Source: Algirhabdus cladophorae (lineage in GTDB: Bacteria; Pseudomonadota; Alphaproteobacteria; Rhodobacterales; Rhodobacteraceae). From it: a stretch of DNA of 64,000 nucleotides. A model generated the notes under the pieces. That model made no database searches. It was not told the DNA's origin and saw only the letters and a program-made list of their open reading frames with translations. Within the stretch, counting starts at the first letter, position 1, and every line of letters starts with the position of its first letter. The position numbers and the translations under genes are program-made. Positions 9,018-17,994 of this stretch are shown here, piece after piece. The stretch spans positions 1,798,001 through 1,862,000 of the forward strand of contig NZ_CP173029.1 of NCBI RefSeq assembly GCF_044772865.1, read 5' to 3'.

Positions 9018-9111
9018 CCCCTTCTAAAAACACAGTTTATAGATACGCCTGCGTCGAATTGGCCGTGGCGTCACTTTGCCGTGGAAAAACGAAACAGCCT
9101 GCGGTATACAA

Positions 9112-9129
9112 TAGTTTAATATTAAACTA
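9112..9129. promoter_or_regulatory. 18-bp perfect palindrome upstream of pdhA
   Basis: TAGTTTAATATTAAACTA is a perfect inverted repeat with no central gap, ending 26 bp before the pdhA start codon and overlapping the end of a -10-like TATACAAT. Its position and symmetry fit a dimeric repressor site controlling pdhABC. The cognate regulator is not in the window. Confidence 0.5.
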
Positions 9130-9155
9130 CTTTGGAATTGCGCGAGGAGAACCCG

Positions 9156-10157
9156 ATGGCCGCAAAGAAAAAACCCAACGTGTCAGCCGAGGAATTGCTC
9201 GGCCATTACCGCGAAATGCTGATGATCCGGCGATTTGAAGAAAAAGCGGGGCAGCTTTACGGAATGGGTTTAATCGGCGGCTTTTGTCACCTCTACATTG
9301 GCCAAGAGGCCGTCGTTGTGGGCCTCGAGGCCGCAGCGGAAGAAGGTGACAAGCGCGTCACATCCTATCGCGACCACGGCCATATGTTGGCCTGCGGCAT
9401 GGATCCCAAGGGTGTTATGGCCGAACTGACCGGCCGCGAAGGTGGGTACAGTCGCGGCAAAGGCGGCTCGATGCACATGTTCTCGAAGGAAAAGCATTTC
9501 TATGGTGGCCACGGCATTGTGGCGGCTCAAGTACCTTTGGGCGCTGGTCTGGCTTTTGCGGATAAATATCTGGGTAATGACCGCGTTTCTTTTGCTTATT
9601 TCGGCGATGGGGCAGCAAACCAAGGCCAGGTTTACGAGACGTTCAACATGGCGTCATTGTGGAAGCTGCCAGTGATTTTCGTCATTGAAAACAACCAATA
9701 TGCTATGGGCACCTCGCAACAGCGTTCCTCCTCAACTCCTGACATTTATACACGTGGCGCCGGTTTCGGCATTCCCGGTGAAATCGTCGATGGTATGGAT
9801 GTTCTGGCCGTGAAAGCCGCTGGTGAAAAAGCCGTAGCCCACTGTCGGTCTGGCGAAGGGCCTTATATCCTTGAGGTTAAAACCTATCGCTACCGTGGGC
9901 ATTCCATGTCAGATCCTGCGAAATACCGGACCCGCGAAGAGGTCCAGAAAATGCGTGACGAACGTGACCCAATTGAGCAGGTGCGCGAATTGCTGCTGAC
10001 TGGCAAGCACGCCAGCGATGATGACCTAAAGGCCATCGACAAAGAGATCAAAGCGATTGTGAACGAGGCCGCAGAGTTTTCGAAAGAAAGCCCAGAGCCT
10101 GACGTGTCCGAGCTTTGGACAGATATTTACGCCGACGAAATCCCGCAGGAGGCTTAA
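9156..10157 (+). CDS. pdhA: Pyruvate dehydrogenase E1 component, alpha subunit
   Basis: The thiamine-diphosphate-dependent E1 alpha subunit, which decarboxylates pyruvate with PdhB. Start at 9156 (MAAKKKPNVSAEELL) with GAGGAG upstream; an upstream in-frame start at 9132 adds only eight residues. The ThDP motif runs from YFGDGAANQGQ to FVIENN (GDG with an Asn pair about 25 residues later). The phosphorylation-loop-like YRGHSMSDPAKYRT is conserved. First gene of pdhABC, which has no E3 gene within this window. Confidence 0.96.
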   Translation: MAAKKKPNVSAEELLGHYREMLMIRRFEEKAGQLYGMGLIGGFCHLYIGQEAVVVGLEAAAEEGDKRVTSYRDHGHMLACGMDPKGVMAELTGREGGYSRGKGGSMHMFSKEKHFYGGHGIVAAQVPLGAGLAFADKYLGNDRVSFAYFGDGAANQGQVYETFNMASLWKLPVIFVIENNQYAMGTSQQRSSSTPDIYTRGAGFGIPGEIVDGMDVLAVKAAGEKAVAHCRSGEGPYILEVKTYRYRGHSMSDPAKYRTREEVQKMRDERDPIEQVRELLLTGKHASDDDLKAIDKEIKAIVNEAAEFSKESPEPDVSELWTDIYADEIPQEA

Positions 10158-10160
10158 CCC

Positions 10161-10412
10161 ATGGCAACCGAAATCCTTATGCCCGCCCTCTCGCCCACGA
10201 TGGAAGAAGGCACATTGGCCAAATGGCTGGTCAAAGAAGGCGACACTGTATCGTCCGGCGACATCATGGCTGAAATTGAAACCGACAAAGCCACGATGGA
10301 ATTTGAAGCCGTCGATGAAGGCGTTATCGGGAAAATTCTAGTGGCTGAAGGCACCGCCAATGTCGCTGTTAACAGCCCGATCGCTGTGTTGTTGGAAGAT
10401 GGCGAAGACGCC
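10161..10412 (+). repeat. Lipoyl-domain direct repeat, copy 1 (5' end of pdhB)
   Basis: The first 84 codons of pdhB encode a lipoyl domain that matches the pdhC copy at 78 of 84 residues. At DNA level there are long identical runs around the lipoylated Lys codon (ETDKATMEFE). This looks like a duplication kept similar by gene conversion or strong constraint. Confidence 0.85.
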
Positions 10413-11525
10413 TCTGCGGTTGACACGGCCAGTGCGGCCCCTGCCCCAACAGCAACCGAGGTTGTTGCAGCCCCGGCCGTTGTAGCGGCCCCAGTTGAAG
10501 CGCCAAAAGTCGACGACAGCCCTGATTGGCCCGAAGGCACCGAGATGAAGCCGACGACTGTGCGCGAGGCCTTGCGCGACGCAATGGCCGAAGAGATGCG
10601 CGGCGATGAAAACGTCTATCTGATGGGCGAAGAAGTTGCCGAATACCAAGGTGCTTACAAAATCTCCCAAGGTTTGTTGGACGAATTTGGCGCAAAGCGC
10701 GTCATCGACACCCCAATCACCGAGCACGGTTTTGCCGGTATTGCGGTTGGGTCTGCCTTTGGCGGGCTGAAGCCAATCGTGGAATTCATGACTTTCAACT
10801 TCGCCATGCAAGCGATCGATCAGATCATCAACTCGGCGGCCAAGACACTGTACATGTCCGGCGGTCAAATGGGTGCGCCTATGGTGTTTCGCGGTCCCAA
10901 CGGTGCGGCGGCCCGTGTAGGTGCCCAACACAGCCAAGACTACGCCGCCTGGTACGCCCAAGTACCCGGTTTGAAAGTGGCAATGCCTTACTCTGCAGCC
11001 GATGCGAAAGGTCTGCTGAAATCTGCAATCCGCGATCCAAACCCCGTGATCTTTTTGGAAAATGAGATCCTGTATGGGCGCAGCTTTGACGTGCCTGTTA
11101 TGGATGACTTCACGGTGCCCTTCGGCAAGGCCAAGATTTGGCGCGAAGGCACAGATGTGACGATTGTATCTTTCGGGATCGGCATGACCTATGCTTTGGA
11201 AGCCGCAGACAAGCTGGCCGAGGACGGTATCAGCGCCGAGGTCATAGATTTGCGGACATTGCGCCCCATGGATACGGCCACTGTGATCAAATCAGTGATG
11301 AAAACAAACCGTTGTGTGACAGTCGAGGAAGGCTGGCCCGTAGCCAGCATCGGCAACCATATTTCGGCTGTTTTGATGCAAAATGCCTTTGACTATCTGG
11401 ACGCCCCAGTGATCAATTGCACAGGCAAAGACGTGCCTATGCCCTATGCAGCCAATCTTGAAAAGCTGGCGCTTGTCACCACTGCAGAAGTGGTTGAGGC
11501 CGTCAAATCAGTGACTTACCGGTAA
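10161..11525 (+). CDS. pdhB: Pyruvate dehydrogenase E1 component, beta subunit with fused lipoyl domain
   Basis: A 454-residue E1 beta. Residues 1-80 form a lipoyl domain (lipoyl Lys in ETDKATMEFE), then an Ala/Pro/Val-rich flexible linker to about residue 125, then the transketolase-like pyrimidine-binding domain (TVREALRDAMAEEM, DTPITEHGFAGIAVG) and the C-terminal transketolase domain (VTVEEGWPVASIG). The fused lipoyl domain makes it about 120 residues longer than plain E1 beta, a layout known in alphaproteobacteria. It starts 3 nt after pdhA and is followed after 11 nt by pdhC. Confidence 0.96.
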   Translation: MATEILMPALSPTMEEGTLAKWLVKEGDTVSSGDIMAEIETDKATMEFEAVDEGVIGKILVAEGTANVAVNSPIAVLLEDGEDASAVDTASAAPAPTATEVVAAPAVVAAPVEAPKVDDSPDWPEGTEMKPTTVREALRDAMAEEMRGDENVYLMGEEVAEYQGAYKISQGLLDEFGAKRVIDTPITEHGFAGIAVGSAFGGLKPIVEFMTFNFAMQAIDQIINSAAKTLYMSGGQMGAPMVFRGPNGAAARVGAQHSQDYAAWYAQVPGLKVAMPYSAADAKGLLKSAIRDPNPVIFLENEILYGRSFDVPVMDDFTVPFGKAKIWREGTDVTIVSFGIGMTYALEAADKLAEDGISAEVIDLRTLRPMDTATVIKSVMKTNRCVTVEEGWPVASIGNHISAVLMQNAFDYLDAPVINCTGKDVPMPYAANLEKLALVTTAEVVEAVKSVTYR

Positions 11526-11536
11526 GGAGAGCGATC

Positions 11537-11788
11537 ATGCCTACAGAAATTCTGATGCCCGCCCTCTCGCCTACAATGGAAGAAGGCACGCTGGCCAAAT
11601 GGTTGGTCAAAGAAGGCGACACCGTTGCCTCTGGCGACATCATGGCCGAAATTGAGACCGATAAAGCCACGATGGAATTTGAAGCCGTCGATGAAGGTGT
11701 CATCGGCAAGATCTTAGTTGCTGAAGGCACCGCTGGCGTGGCTGTGAACACAGCGATTGCAGTGTTGTTGGAGGATGGCGAAAACGCT
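11537..11788 (+). repeat. Lipoyl-domain direct repeat, copy 2 (5' end of pdhC)
   Basis: The second copy of the duplicated lipoyl domain. It differs from the pdhB copy at six residues (A2P, S31A, N67G, S72T, P73A, D83N), mostly at the domain edges and surface. Confidence 0.85.
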
Positions 11789-12832
11789 GATGATATCGGC
11801 AGCGGCGCAGCGGACCCTGCCGCCTCTGCCCCGGCAGCAGCGCCCGTCGCCGAAACAGCACCTGTGCCAGCGGCCAGCCCCGCCCCAGCGGCCCCGGCTA
11901 AAGCCGATGGTGCGCGTGTGTTTGCATCACCTCTGGCGCGCCGTATCGCCGCCGACAAAGGCCTTGACTTGGCGACGCTGACAGGCTCTGGCCCCCACGG
12001 CCGGATCGTGAAAGCCGACGTTGAAAATGCAACAACGGCCCCAAAAGCGTCAGCAGCACCCGCAGCCAGCGCGCCAACGCCAACTGCCGCGCCCGCGACA
12101 GGTGCATCTGCCGATATGGTCGCAAAGATGTACACAGATCGCGACTACACAGAGGTGCCATTGGACGGGATGCGCAAGACAATTGCAGCCCGCCTGACCG
12201 AAGCCAAGCAAACCATCCCGCATTTCTATCTGCGCCGCGATATCAAGTTGGATGCGCTGCTCAAGTTCCGCAGCCAGTTGAACAAGCAGCTTGAAGGCAA
12301 AGGTGTCAAACTGTCAGTGAATGACTTTATCATCAAAGCCTGTGCTTTGGCCTTGCAAGAGGTGCCTGAGGCGAACGCTGTTTGGGCCGGTGATCGTGTG
12401 TTGCAGCTGACCCCGTCCGATGTAGCCGTTGCTGTCGCCATCGAAGGCGGGCTGTTCACACCAGTGCTGAAAGACGCGCATCTGAAATCGCTGTCCGCAC
12501 TCTCGGCCGAGATGAAAGACCTTGCGACCCGGGCCCGTGATCGCAAACTGGCACCGCATGAGTACCAAGGCGGTAGCTTTGCCATTTCCAACCTCGGTAT
12601 GTTCGGTATCGACAACTTTGATGCTGTGATTAACCCGCCCCATGGTGGCATTTTGGCCGTTGGTGGTGGCAAAAAGCAGCCCGTTGTTGGCGAAGATGGG
12701 GAACTGAGCGTGGCGACTGTGATGTCTGTAACGATGTCCGTGGATCACCGTGTGATCGATGGGGCTGTTGGGGCAAACTTCCTCAAGGCTATTGTGGACA
12801 ATCTCGAAAACCCGATAATGATGCTGGCTTAA
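11537..12832 (+). CDS. pdhC: Dihydrolipoamide acetyltransferase (PDH E2)
   Basis: Transfers the acetyl group from lipoamide to CoA and forms the complex core. Order: lipoyl domain (1-80), Ala/Pro-rich linker, peripheral subunit-binding domain (ASPLARRIAADKGLDLATL, GSGPHGRIVKADVE, about residues 130-170), second linker, catalytic domain ending with the acyltransferase motif DHRVIDGAVGANF (His and Asp catalytic). 431 residues is normal for a single-lipoyl E2. Last gene of pdhABC; followed by a strong bidirectional terminator. Confidence 0.96.
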   Translation: MPTEILMPALSPTMEEGTLAKWLVKEGDTVASGDIMAEIETDKATMEFEAVDEGVIGKILVAEGTAGVAVNTAIAVLLEDGENADDIGSGAADPAASAPAAAPVAETAPVPAASPAPAAPAKADGARVFASPLARRIAADKGLDLATLTGSGPHGRIVKADVENATTAPKASAAPAASAPTPTAAPATGASADMVAKMYTDRDYTEVPLDGMRKTIAARLTEAKQTIPHFYLRRDIKLDALLKFRSQLNKQLEGKGVKLSVNDFIIKACALALQEVPEANAVWAGDRVLQLTPSDVAVAVAIEGGLFTPVLKDAHLKSLSALSAEMKDLATRARDRKLAPHEYQGGSFAISNLGMFGIDNFDAVINPPHGGILAVGGGKKQPVVGEDGELSVATVMSVTMSVDHRVIDGAVGANFLKAIVDNLENPIMMLA

Positions 12833-12850
12833 GCCTGTCATTCAGAACGC

Positions 12851-12889
12851 AAAAAAGCCGCGCATCCGATCAGGACGCGCGGCTTTTTG
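12851..12889. terminator. Bidirectional terminator between pdhC and cysE
   Basis: Stem GCCGCGC/GCGCGGC with a 13-nt loop, flanked by AAAAAA on the left and TTTTT on the right, so it can stop transcription from both convergent genes. Confidence 0.9.
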
Positions 12890-12905
12890 TAGTGTAAGGG
12901 ACGGC

Positions 12906-13715
12906 TTAATGCGTGCCGTTAATCAACTGATGCATCGTCACAGACGGCTGCGCACAGCCCGCCTCGCCCACGATCTTAGCAGGCACGCCAGCGACAGTTT
13001 TCATTGGTGGGACTTCTTCCAAGACCACGGAACCGGCAGCAATACGGCTGCAATGACCAACCTTGATATTTCCCAAGACTTTCGCACCAGCCCCGATCAG
13101 GACTCCGTCGGCAATCTTGGGGTGGCGATCGTCGTCTTCTTTACCCGTACCACCCAGTGTTACCGAGTGCAGCATAGAGACATTGTCGCCAACAACGGCA
13201 GTTTCCCCAATCACAATGGAATGGGCATGATCGATCATGATGCCTTGGCCAATCTTCGCAGCCGGATGGATATCAACGCCAAATGTCTCGGACACGCGCA
13301 TCTGGATAAAATACGCCATATCCCGACGTCCTTGGTGCCAGAGCCAGTGACCAATGCGGTAAGATTGGATCGCTTGATAGCCTTTGAAAAACAAAAGAGG
13401 CTGCAAGAACCGATGGCAGGCCGGATCACGTTCGCGAACCGCGACAAGGTCGGCACGAGAAGCCTGTAAAATCGTTGGGTCGCTGCTAAATGCCTCGTCG
13501 GTGATTTCGCGCAAGATCTGTTCAGACATTTCACTGGACGCGAGCTTTTGCGAGGTCCGGTAAGCCAGCGCTTCCGCCAGCCCCGAATGGTGTAATACAG
13601 ACGCGTGCACCAATCCGCCTAACAGAGGCTCTTCTTGAACAGCGACCTGCGCCTCTTCCCGAATACGCGACCAAACTGGGTCGATTTCGGTTAGTTTAGT
13701 TTTGGTTTCAGCCAT
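12906..13715 (-). CDS. cysE: Serine O-acetyltransferase
   Basis: Acetylates L-serine with acetyl-CoA, the first step of cysteine synthesis. 269 residues, standard for CysE. The N-terminal helical domain (WSRIREEAQ, EPLLGGLVHASVLHHSGL) is followed by a left-handed beta-helix of hexapeptide repeats with the active-site segment GVDIHPAAKIGQGIMIDHAHSIVIGE (here GIMIDHAHSIVIGE) and HPKIADGVLIGAGAKVLGNI. It lies just downstream of the GTA cluster on the same strand, with its own leader containing small inverted repeats. Confidence 0.95.
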   Translation of the reverse strand: MAETKTKLTEIDPVWSRIREEAQVAVQEEPLLGGLVHASVLHHSGLAEALAYRTSQKLASSEMSEQILREITDEAFSSDPTILQASRADLVAVRERDPACHRFLQPLLFFKGYQAIQSYRIGHWLWHQGRRDMAYFIQMRVSETFGVDIHPAAKIGQGIMIDHAHSIVIGETAVVGDNVSMLHSVTLGGTGKEDDDRHPKIADGVLIGAGAKVLGNIKVGHCSRIAAGSVVLEEVPPMKTVAGVPAKIVGEAGCAQPSVTMHQLINGTH

Positions 13716-13732
13716 AAGAACATCCTCGCCTG

Positions 13733-13804
13733 AGCTAGCAATAGCTTAGATAAGTCCTTTGGGACAATAATAAAGGGACATGTGGGCGTTCACATTTTGT
13801 GAAC
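13733..13804 (-). promoter_or_regulatory. cysE leader with two inverted repeats
   Basis: Between the last GTA-linked ORF and cysE lie a perfect inverted repeat GTTCACATTTTGTGAAC (13788-13804) and a smaller one, AGCTAGCAATAGCT (13733-13746), next to the ribosome-binding region. The first could be a regulator site or a weak terminator for the GTA transcript; it lacks a U-run. Function is not established. Confidence 0.35.
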
Positions 13805-13820
13805 TGTCACAGTTCTTAAC

Positions 13821-14087
13821 CTATGAACGGGGTACCTTCTTGGGTGTGTCGCAGACAGCCTTCAAAACACAAATTAGTGCCTCGTTAAACCGAGGGACAG
13901 ACCAGAACATTTCCGGGCTTTGAGGATATGTGTTCGCCACGCTCATCAAACTGGGCATGACTTGCGCGCCTTGCATCGCCTCGAACGCAAGTATTTTTGC
14001 CAATAACGCGTCCCATTCTGGACGGTCACTGGCGAGCAAGGCGCGCGCAATGGCGATGCAATCGCCAGATGTTACCACTTGGCTCAA
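13821..14087 (-). CDS. Small uncharacterised protein coupled to GTA g15
   Basis: An 88-residue cytoplasmic protein (MSQVVTSGDCIAIARALLAS...). Its ATG overlaps the stop of the g15 tail gene as ATGA, so it is translated with the GTA cluster. It has no signal peptide, membrane helix or motif I recognise; composition suggests a small helical domain. It is beyond the canonical g1-g15 set. It could be a GTA accessory factor or an unrelated cellular gene trapped by operon structure. Confidence 0.65.
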   Translation of the reverse strand: MSQVVTSGDCIAIARALLASDRPEWDALLAKILAFEAMQGAQVMPSLMSVANTYPQSPEMFWSVPRFNEALICVLKAVCDTPKKVPRS

Positions 14088-17000
14088 TGGAGGCGTTCAA
14101 TCGTCAAAGAAGGACCGGCGCCAAACACGGCCGAAATTTGCGCGATTTCGATGGTGTAGGCACCGCTTTGAAGGTCCGACAGTGCATCAGCCGCTAAATA
14201 CGTCCATTGCGGCTGGGTCGTCGTTAATTGCCGCACATTTTCGCCGTTCTGCACGACAGAAATCAAATAGGCTTCGGTTTCTTCCGCCAAAGGCACATCG
14301 ATACCGGACCAGTTGTCACCATCTTTTCGAGTGCGCCGGATCCAAGAAATAGCGATGTCGCCACTCTGATCGACATCTACTTTTGCGTGACAAGGACGGT
14401 ACGGGCGCAATCCATTGCCAGAAAAACTATGTTCTTCTTCGCTGTAGGTCGCGTCTGCATATCCACGCGAGGACGGCCCAAATCGTAGAGTCTGCGTGGT
14501 CCCCCGCAGGGCAGTTGCAAGATCCAACTGAACGACGGCAGGATTCATCAGCGTAAAATAACTTCCTATAGGCCATTGCTTCGGTGCAATACCGTCGCTA
14601 CCCGCTTGCCCTCGCAGAACACCAGTGATCCGATAAGTTCCCGGATCGATCAAATCGGCAGACAAGAACTGCAGGACCTCAACCAAATCTGGGTCCCCTT
14701 GGCTCAGGAAAGCCGTATTCGCACCTGCCATAAGGGCCAACTCGTCCACAGACGTCAGCTCGCCATGGATCATCGAGACGTCGAACTGGACCAACCGATG
14801 CAAATGTCCAGGCGCTTGCAGCTCAAGCGGCGTCAAAAGCTCGCCAAACGTGGCAGAGCCTTGAACAAGCGTGTTGAATGCAAAACCGTCAGTGGATGAA
14901 CTGGTATAAACAGCAGCCCCCCCCGGCCATGGATCTGCCACCAGAGCCACATGGGGCGCATGCGGCGTTTCATCACCGGTCAACAGCGGGACGTCCAAGA
15001 AAACAGCGTCCACAGGGCCAATTGCTGTAAATGTTGGCGCGACAGCTTCGACTTCGGCGACTTCTGGGGCCTCGTATACACCTATGTCCACGCGGGTTGC
15101 ATCCACTTGGCGACTGATATTGTCCTGCACGTTATCAATTCGTGCATAGGTCGTGGCGCCCTCCCAATTCAGGGCAACCGTGTCCCCTGCTCCGATCTCG
15201 TTTTGTGACATCGGCAGCGCAAATTGGTAACTTTCACGGGCGATACGTGCTTCTGTCAGCCATCGATCTGCAACGCGCGAGGCGACGCCGCGGGTCATCG
15301 CCAAATCAAAGTTGCTTTGTGACACACCAGCAGTGTCCGGTTTGTCCGAGGCTGCAGCCTCTACAGAGCGGGTTTCGTACGCTGCCTCAGATTCAACAAA
15401 GCCAAGACGCACACGACCAACAGTTTCCCCTTCCGAGACCCTTGAGGCCTCTACTGGAACCGGATGCGCGTCATCAAATACCAAGTCAGACGCATCAAAT
15501 GTTGCTTGCACGGCCCCCGACCGATTTTGGAAAACCAGAACGCCGGCTCTTTCTACAACATCAATTCCATAAACCAAAAGTAGTGGCTGCAAAGCCGCCC
15601 TAGCCGACGAGATATCTGTGATTTGATAGCCTTGAACAGTGCCGAACAACCGGGCAGTGTCGATATTCTGTACGCCCGATTTCTCAACAACTTCTGTTAC
15701 GATTGAGGCAAGGCTACGGGCAGTAGCGCGACCATTCAGCCAATGGCCTTTGGCATAGTTATCGCCGTCAGTCCAAAGGGACCTGTTGTTAGGGAAATAG
15801 GGATAAGGCCGCGCGTCCCAAGCCCAGATAAATGCGTTCGACATATCAACCATAGGTGCCGCATATAGATCGGAGATCGGGTTGTTTGTCGCATCCTCCC
15901 AATAACCGTGCATCGCCCTGATGTATTGAGCCTGCATAAAATCATCTTGTTGGCCATTTGAAAAATACGGCAAACGCGATTCCGATGATTTAGGATCCAA
16001 GAACTTGTTAGGTTGGTTTGTGCCTTTGTCTATCGCTGCGCAACCAAGCTCGGTAAACCAAATGGGTTTTGATTGGGGTTGCCACTGGGTAGAAACCTCG
16101 GACCGCACACCAGCAACCCGTTCAAAATGCGGTTGCGACCACCAAGATTGGATGTCTTTGTAACGGTAAATCCAAGGCTCCTGATAAGTGCCGTCTTCGA
16201 TTGGGGTCCGAATTTGCTGTTGTCGGGCAGTTTCGCTTGCATAGTACCAATCATAACCTTCCCCCCCCTGAACATTGCCCATGAGGTACTCGAGATTATA
16301 AATCGATCCGGCCTCCACATCTGCATGATCTGCAGTGTCGCGCCAGTCTGACAAAGGCATATAATTATCAATGCCAATGAAATCGATAGCATCATCTGCC
16401 CACAGTGGATCCAAATGAAAAAATCGATCGCCAGACCCATCATTGGGTTGATAGCCAAAATATTCCGACCAATCGGAAGCATAACTTATTTTCGTGCCAG
16501 CCCCCAAGATTTGTCGCACTTCTCCAGCCAGTTGACGCAGTTGAACAACCGCTGGAAACCCAAGATCATCGCGTATTTGCGTGAGTCCACGCATCTCAGA
16601 GCCAATGCAAAATGCAGAAACACCGCCAGCGGCCTTGCACAAATATGCATAGTGCAGAATGAACCTGCGATAGCTCCATTCGTCGGGCCCGGAATAGCTC
16701 ACTGTATTTGCCGAAATCGAAAAATCAGAGGGGGACGCTGTTCCGAAAAATGCCGCCACCTCGCTGCGCGCTGTAGCGGTTTGATCGGGCGTCCCAGACA
16801 TCGTTGGGGCCAAACTGGTTGTAATCCGTCCGCGCCATGGCAGCACCGGCTGACCTGCCTCTCCAGTGTAGGGGTTGGGCAACGAATTGCCTTGTGTCTG
16901 CTCCATCAAAATAAACGGATAAAACATGGGCTTCTGGCCAGTCGCCTTCAGGCGCTGAATCGCTTGAATGACGGACGTATCCGCTGGCGATCCACCATAA

Positions 17001-17992
17001 ATCGGGCGACCAGATTGCTGCGGTACAATCCCAGCATCGGCACGACGCGTGGAACTGACCCACCATTGCATATTGCGGCCATCTGTTTGCTTTTGTTCGA
17101 CCTTTGGCTGAACCTTGCAGTGCCCACACCGCAAATCATCGCCGAACCAAGACACAATCAAAGATACCGCGCCGCAATTCGGAAGTTCTTCATTCAGGGC
17201 ATCTGTTGAGGTGACAAAATCGGTTTTACCAGAAGGGCTGTTCACATTCGCAGACAAATATTGACCAAATCTAGCGCGCATGTGCACAGGCGTTGTCGCA
17301 AGTGCGTATTCTCCGGTTCCCGGAATCATCGCAACCGCTTTTACAATATCCGAGGTTTCGGTTTCAGCGGCATCACCACCGCGCATGACTTCCATGCTGA
17401 ACTGAGGCACGCGATTTCCAAACTGTCCTAAGGCCAAGTTTTCCATCACAACATAGGCAGTCCCACGATAAGCAGGCGTCGCAGACGTGCCTTGAAACGC
17501 AGCAATTGTCGGATCTGGCGACTGGGTTTGACTGCCCGTGTAGACACGCAGATTCAAATCGTCTTTGGAAATTTCGATACCGTCGGCCCAGATGCGTCCA
17601 ACTCGCGTGATCTGACCCTCACACAGCGCAATCGCCAGCGAGACAGAGTAGCTGTAAGTTTTGGTCTTGGGTTGTGGCGTTCCCTTGCCACTCCCGCCGC
17701 TGGTCGTGACAGTTTCGCGAAACGGTGAAGACCAAATTACTTGGCCACCAACCCGCATACGACCAAACACCTGACCAATAGCAGTACCTTCACTTGCACC
17801 TGTTAAGCGAAATCGGTCTACCTGCCCTGTTTCGACCACATCAGAACCACCCCCCATTAGGCGCTGATCGATCAGTTGACCGATTGAGGCCCCGATGAAA
17901 CGCCCCGCAACAGCCGAAGACAGTCCCAAAACACTGCCACCGACCGAGCCACCGACCGCCATTCCAGCTGCAGAAAGAAGAAGCGTCGCCAT
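14084..17992 (-). CDS. GTA g15: tail-tip/host-specificity megaprotein
   Basis: A 1302-residue baseplate/tail-tip protein that forms the receptor-contacting megatron of RcGTA-type particles. The N terminus is a Gly-rich hydrophobic stretch. The middle (about 430-750) is a glycoside-hydrolase-like TIM barrel (FCIGSEMRGLTQIRDD, YASDWSEYFGYQPNDGSGD, WFTELGCAAIDKGTNQPNKF), followed by phage tail-hub folds and a C-terminal fibronectin/beta-rich part. It is the longest gene of the window. It is preceded by g14 with a 2-nt gap and overlaps a small ORF downstream. Confidence 0.93.
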   Translation of the reverse strand: MATLLLSAAGMAVGGSVGGSVLGLSSAVAGRFIGASIGQLIDQRLMGGGSDVVETGQVDRFRLTGASEGTAIGQVFGRMRVGGQVIWSSPFRETVTTSGGSGKGTPQPKTKTYSYSVSLAIALCEGQITRVGRIWADGIEISKDDLNLRVYTGSQTQSPDPTIAAFQGTSATPAYRGTAYVVMENLALGQFGNRVPQFSMEVMRGGDAAETETSDIVKAVAMIPGTGEYALATTPVHMRARFGQYLSANVNSPSGKTDFVTSTDALNEELPNCGAVSLIVSWFGDDLRCGHCKVQPKVEQKQTDGRNMQWWVSSTRRADAGIVPQQSGRPIYGGSPADTSVIQAIQRLKATGQKPMFYPFILMEQTQGNSLPNPYTGEAGQPVLPWRGRITTSLAPTMSGTPDQTATARSEVAAFFGTASPSDFSISANTVSYSGPDEWSYRRFILHYAYLCKAAGGVSAFCIGSEMRGLTQIRDDLGFPAVVQLRQLAGEVRQILGAGTKISYASDWSEYFGYQPNDGSGDRFFHLDPLWADDAIDFIGIDNYMPLSDWRDTADHADVEAGSIYNLEYLMGNVQGGEGYDWYYASETARQQQIRTPIEDGTYQEPWIYRYKDIQSWWSQPHFERVAGVRSEVSTQWQPQSKPIWFTELGCAAIDKGTNQPNKFLDPKSSESRLPYFSNGQQDDFMQAQYIRAMHGYWEDATNNPISDLYAAPMVDMSNAFIWAWDARPYPYFPNNRSLWTDGDNYAKGHWLNGRATARSLASIVTEVVEKSGVQNIDTARLFGTVQGYQITDISSARAALQPLLLVYGIDVVERAGVLVFQNRSGAVQATFDASDLVFDDAHPVPVEASRVSEGETVGRVRLGFVESEAAYETRSVEAAASDKPDTAGVSQSNFDLAMTRGVASRVADRWLTEARIARESYQFALPMSQNEIGAGDTVALNWEGATTYARIDNVQDNISRQVDATRVDIGVYEAPEVAEVEAVAPTFTAIGPVDAVFLDVPLLTGDETPHAPHVALVADPWPGGAAVYTSSSTDGFAFNTLVQGSATFGELLTPLELQAPGHLHRLVQFDVSMIHGELTSVDELALMAGANTAFLSQGDPDLVEVLQFLSADLIDPGTYRITGVLRGQAGSDGIAPKQWPIGSYFTLMNPAVVQLDLATALRGTTQTLRFGPSSRGYADATYSEEEHSFSGNGLRPYRPCHAKVDVDQSGDIAISWIRRTRKDGDNWSGIDVPLAEETEAYLISVVQNGENVRQLTTTQPQWTYLAADALSDLQSGAYTIEIAQISAVFGAGPSLTIERLH

Positions 17993-17994
17993 GA

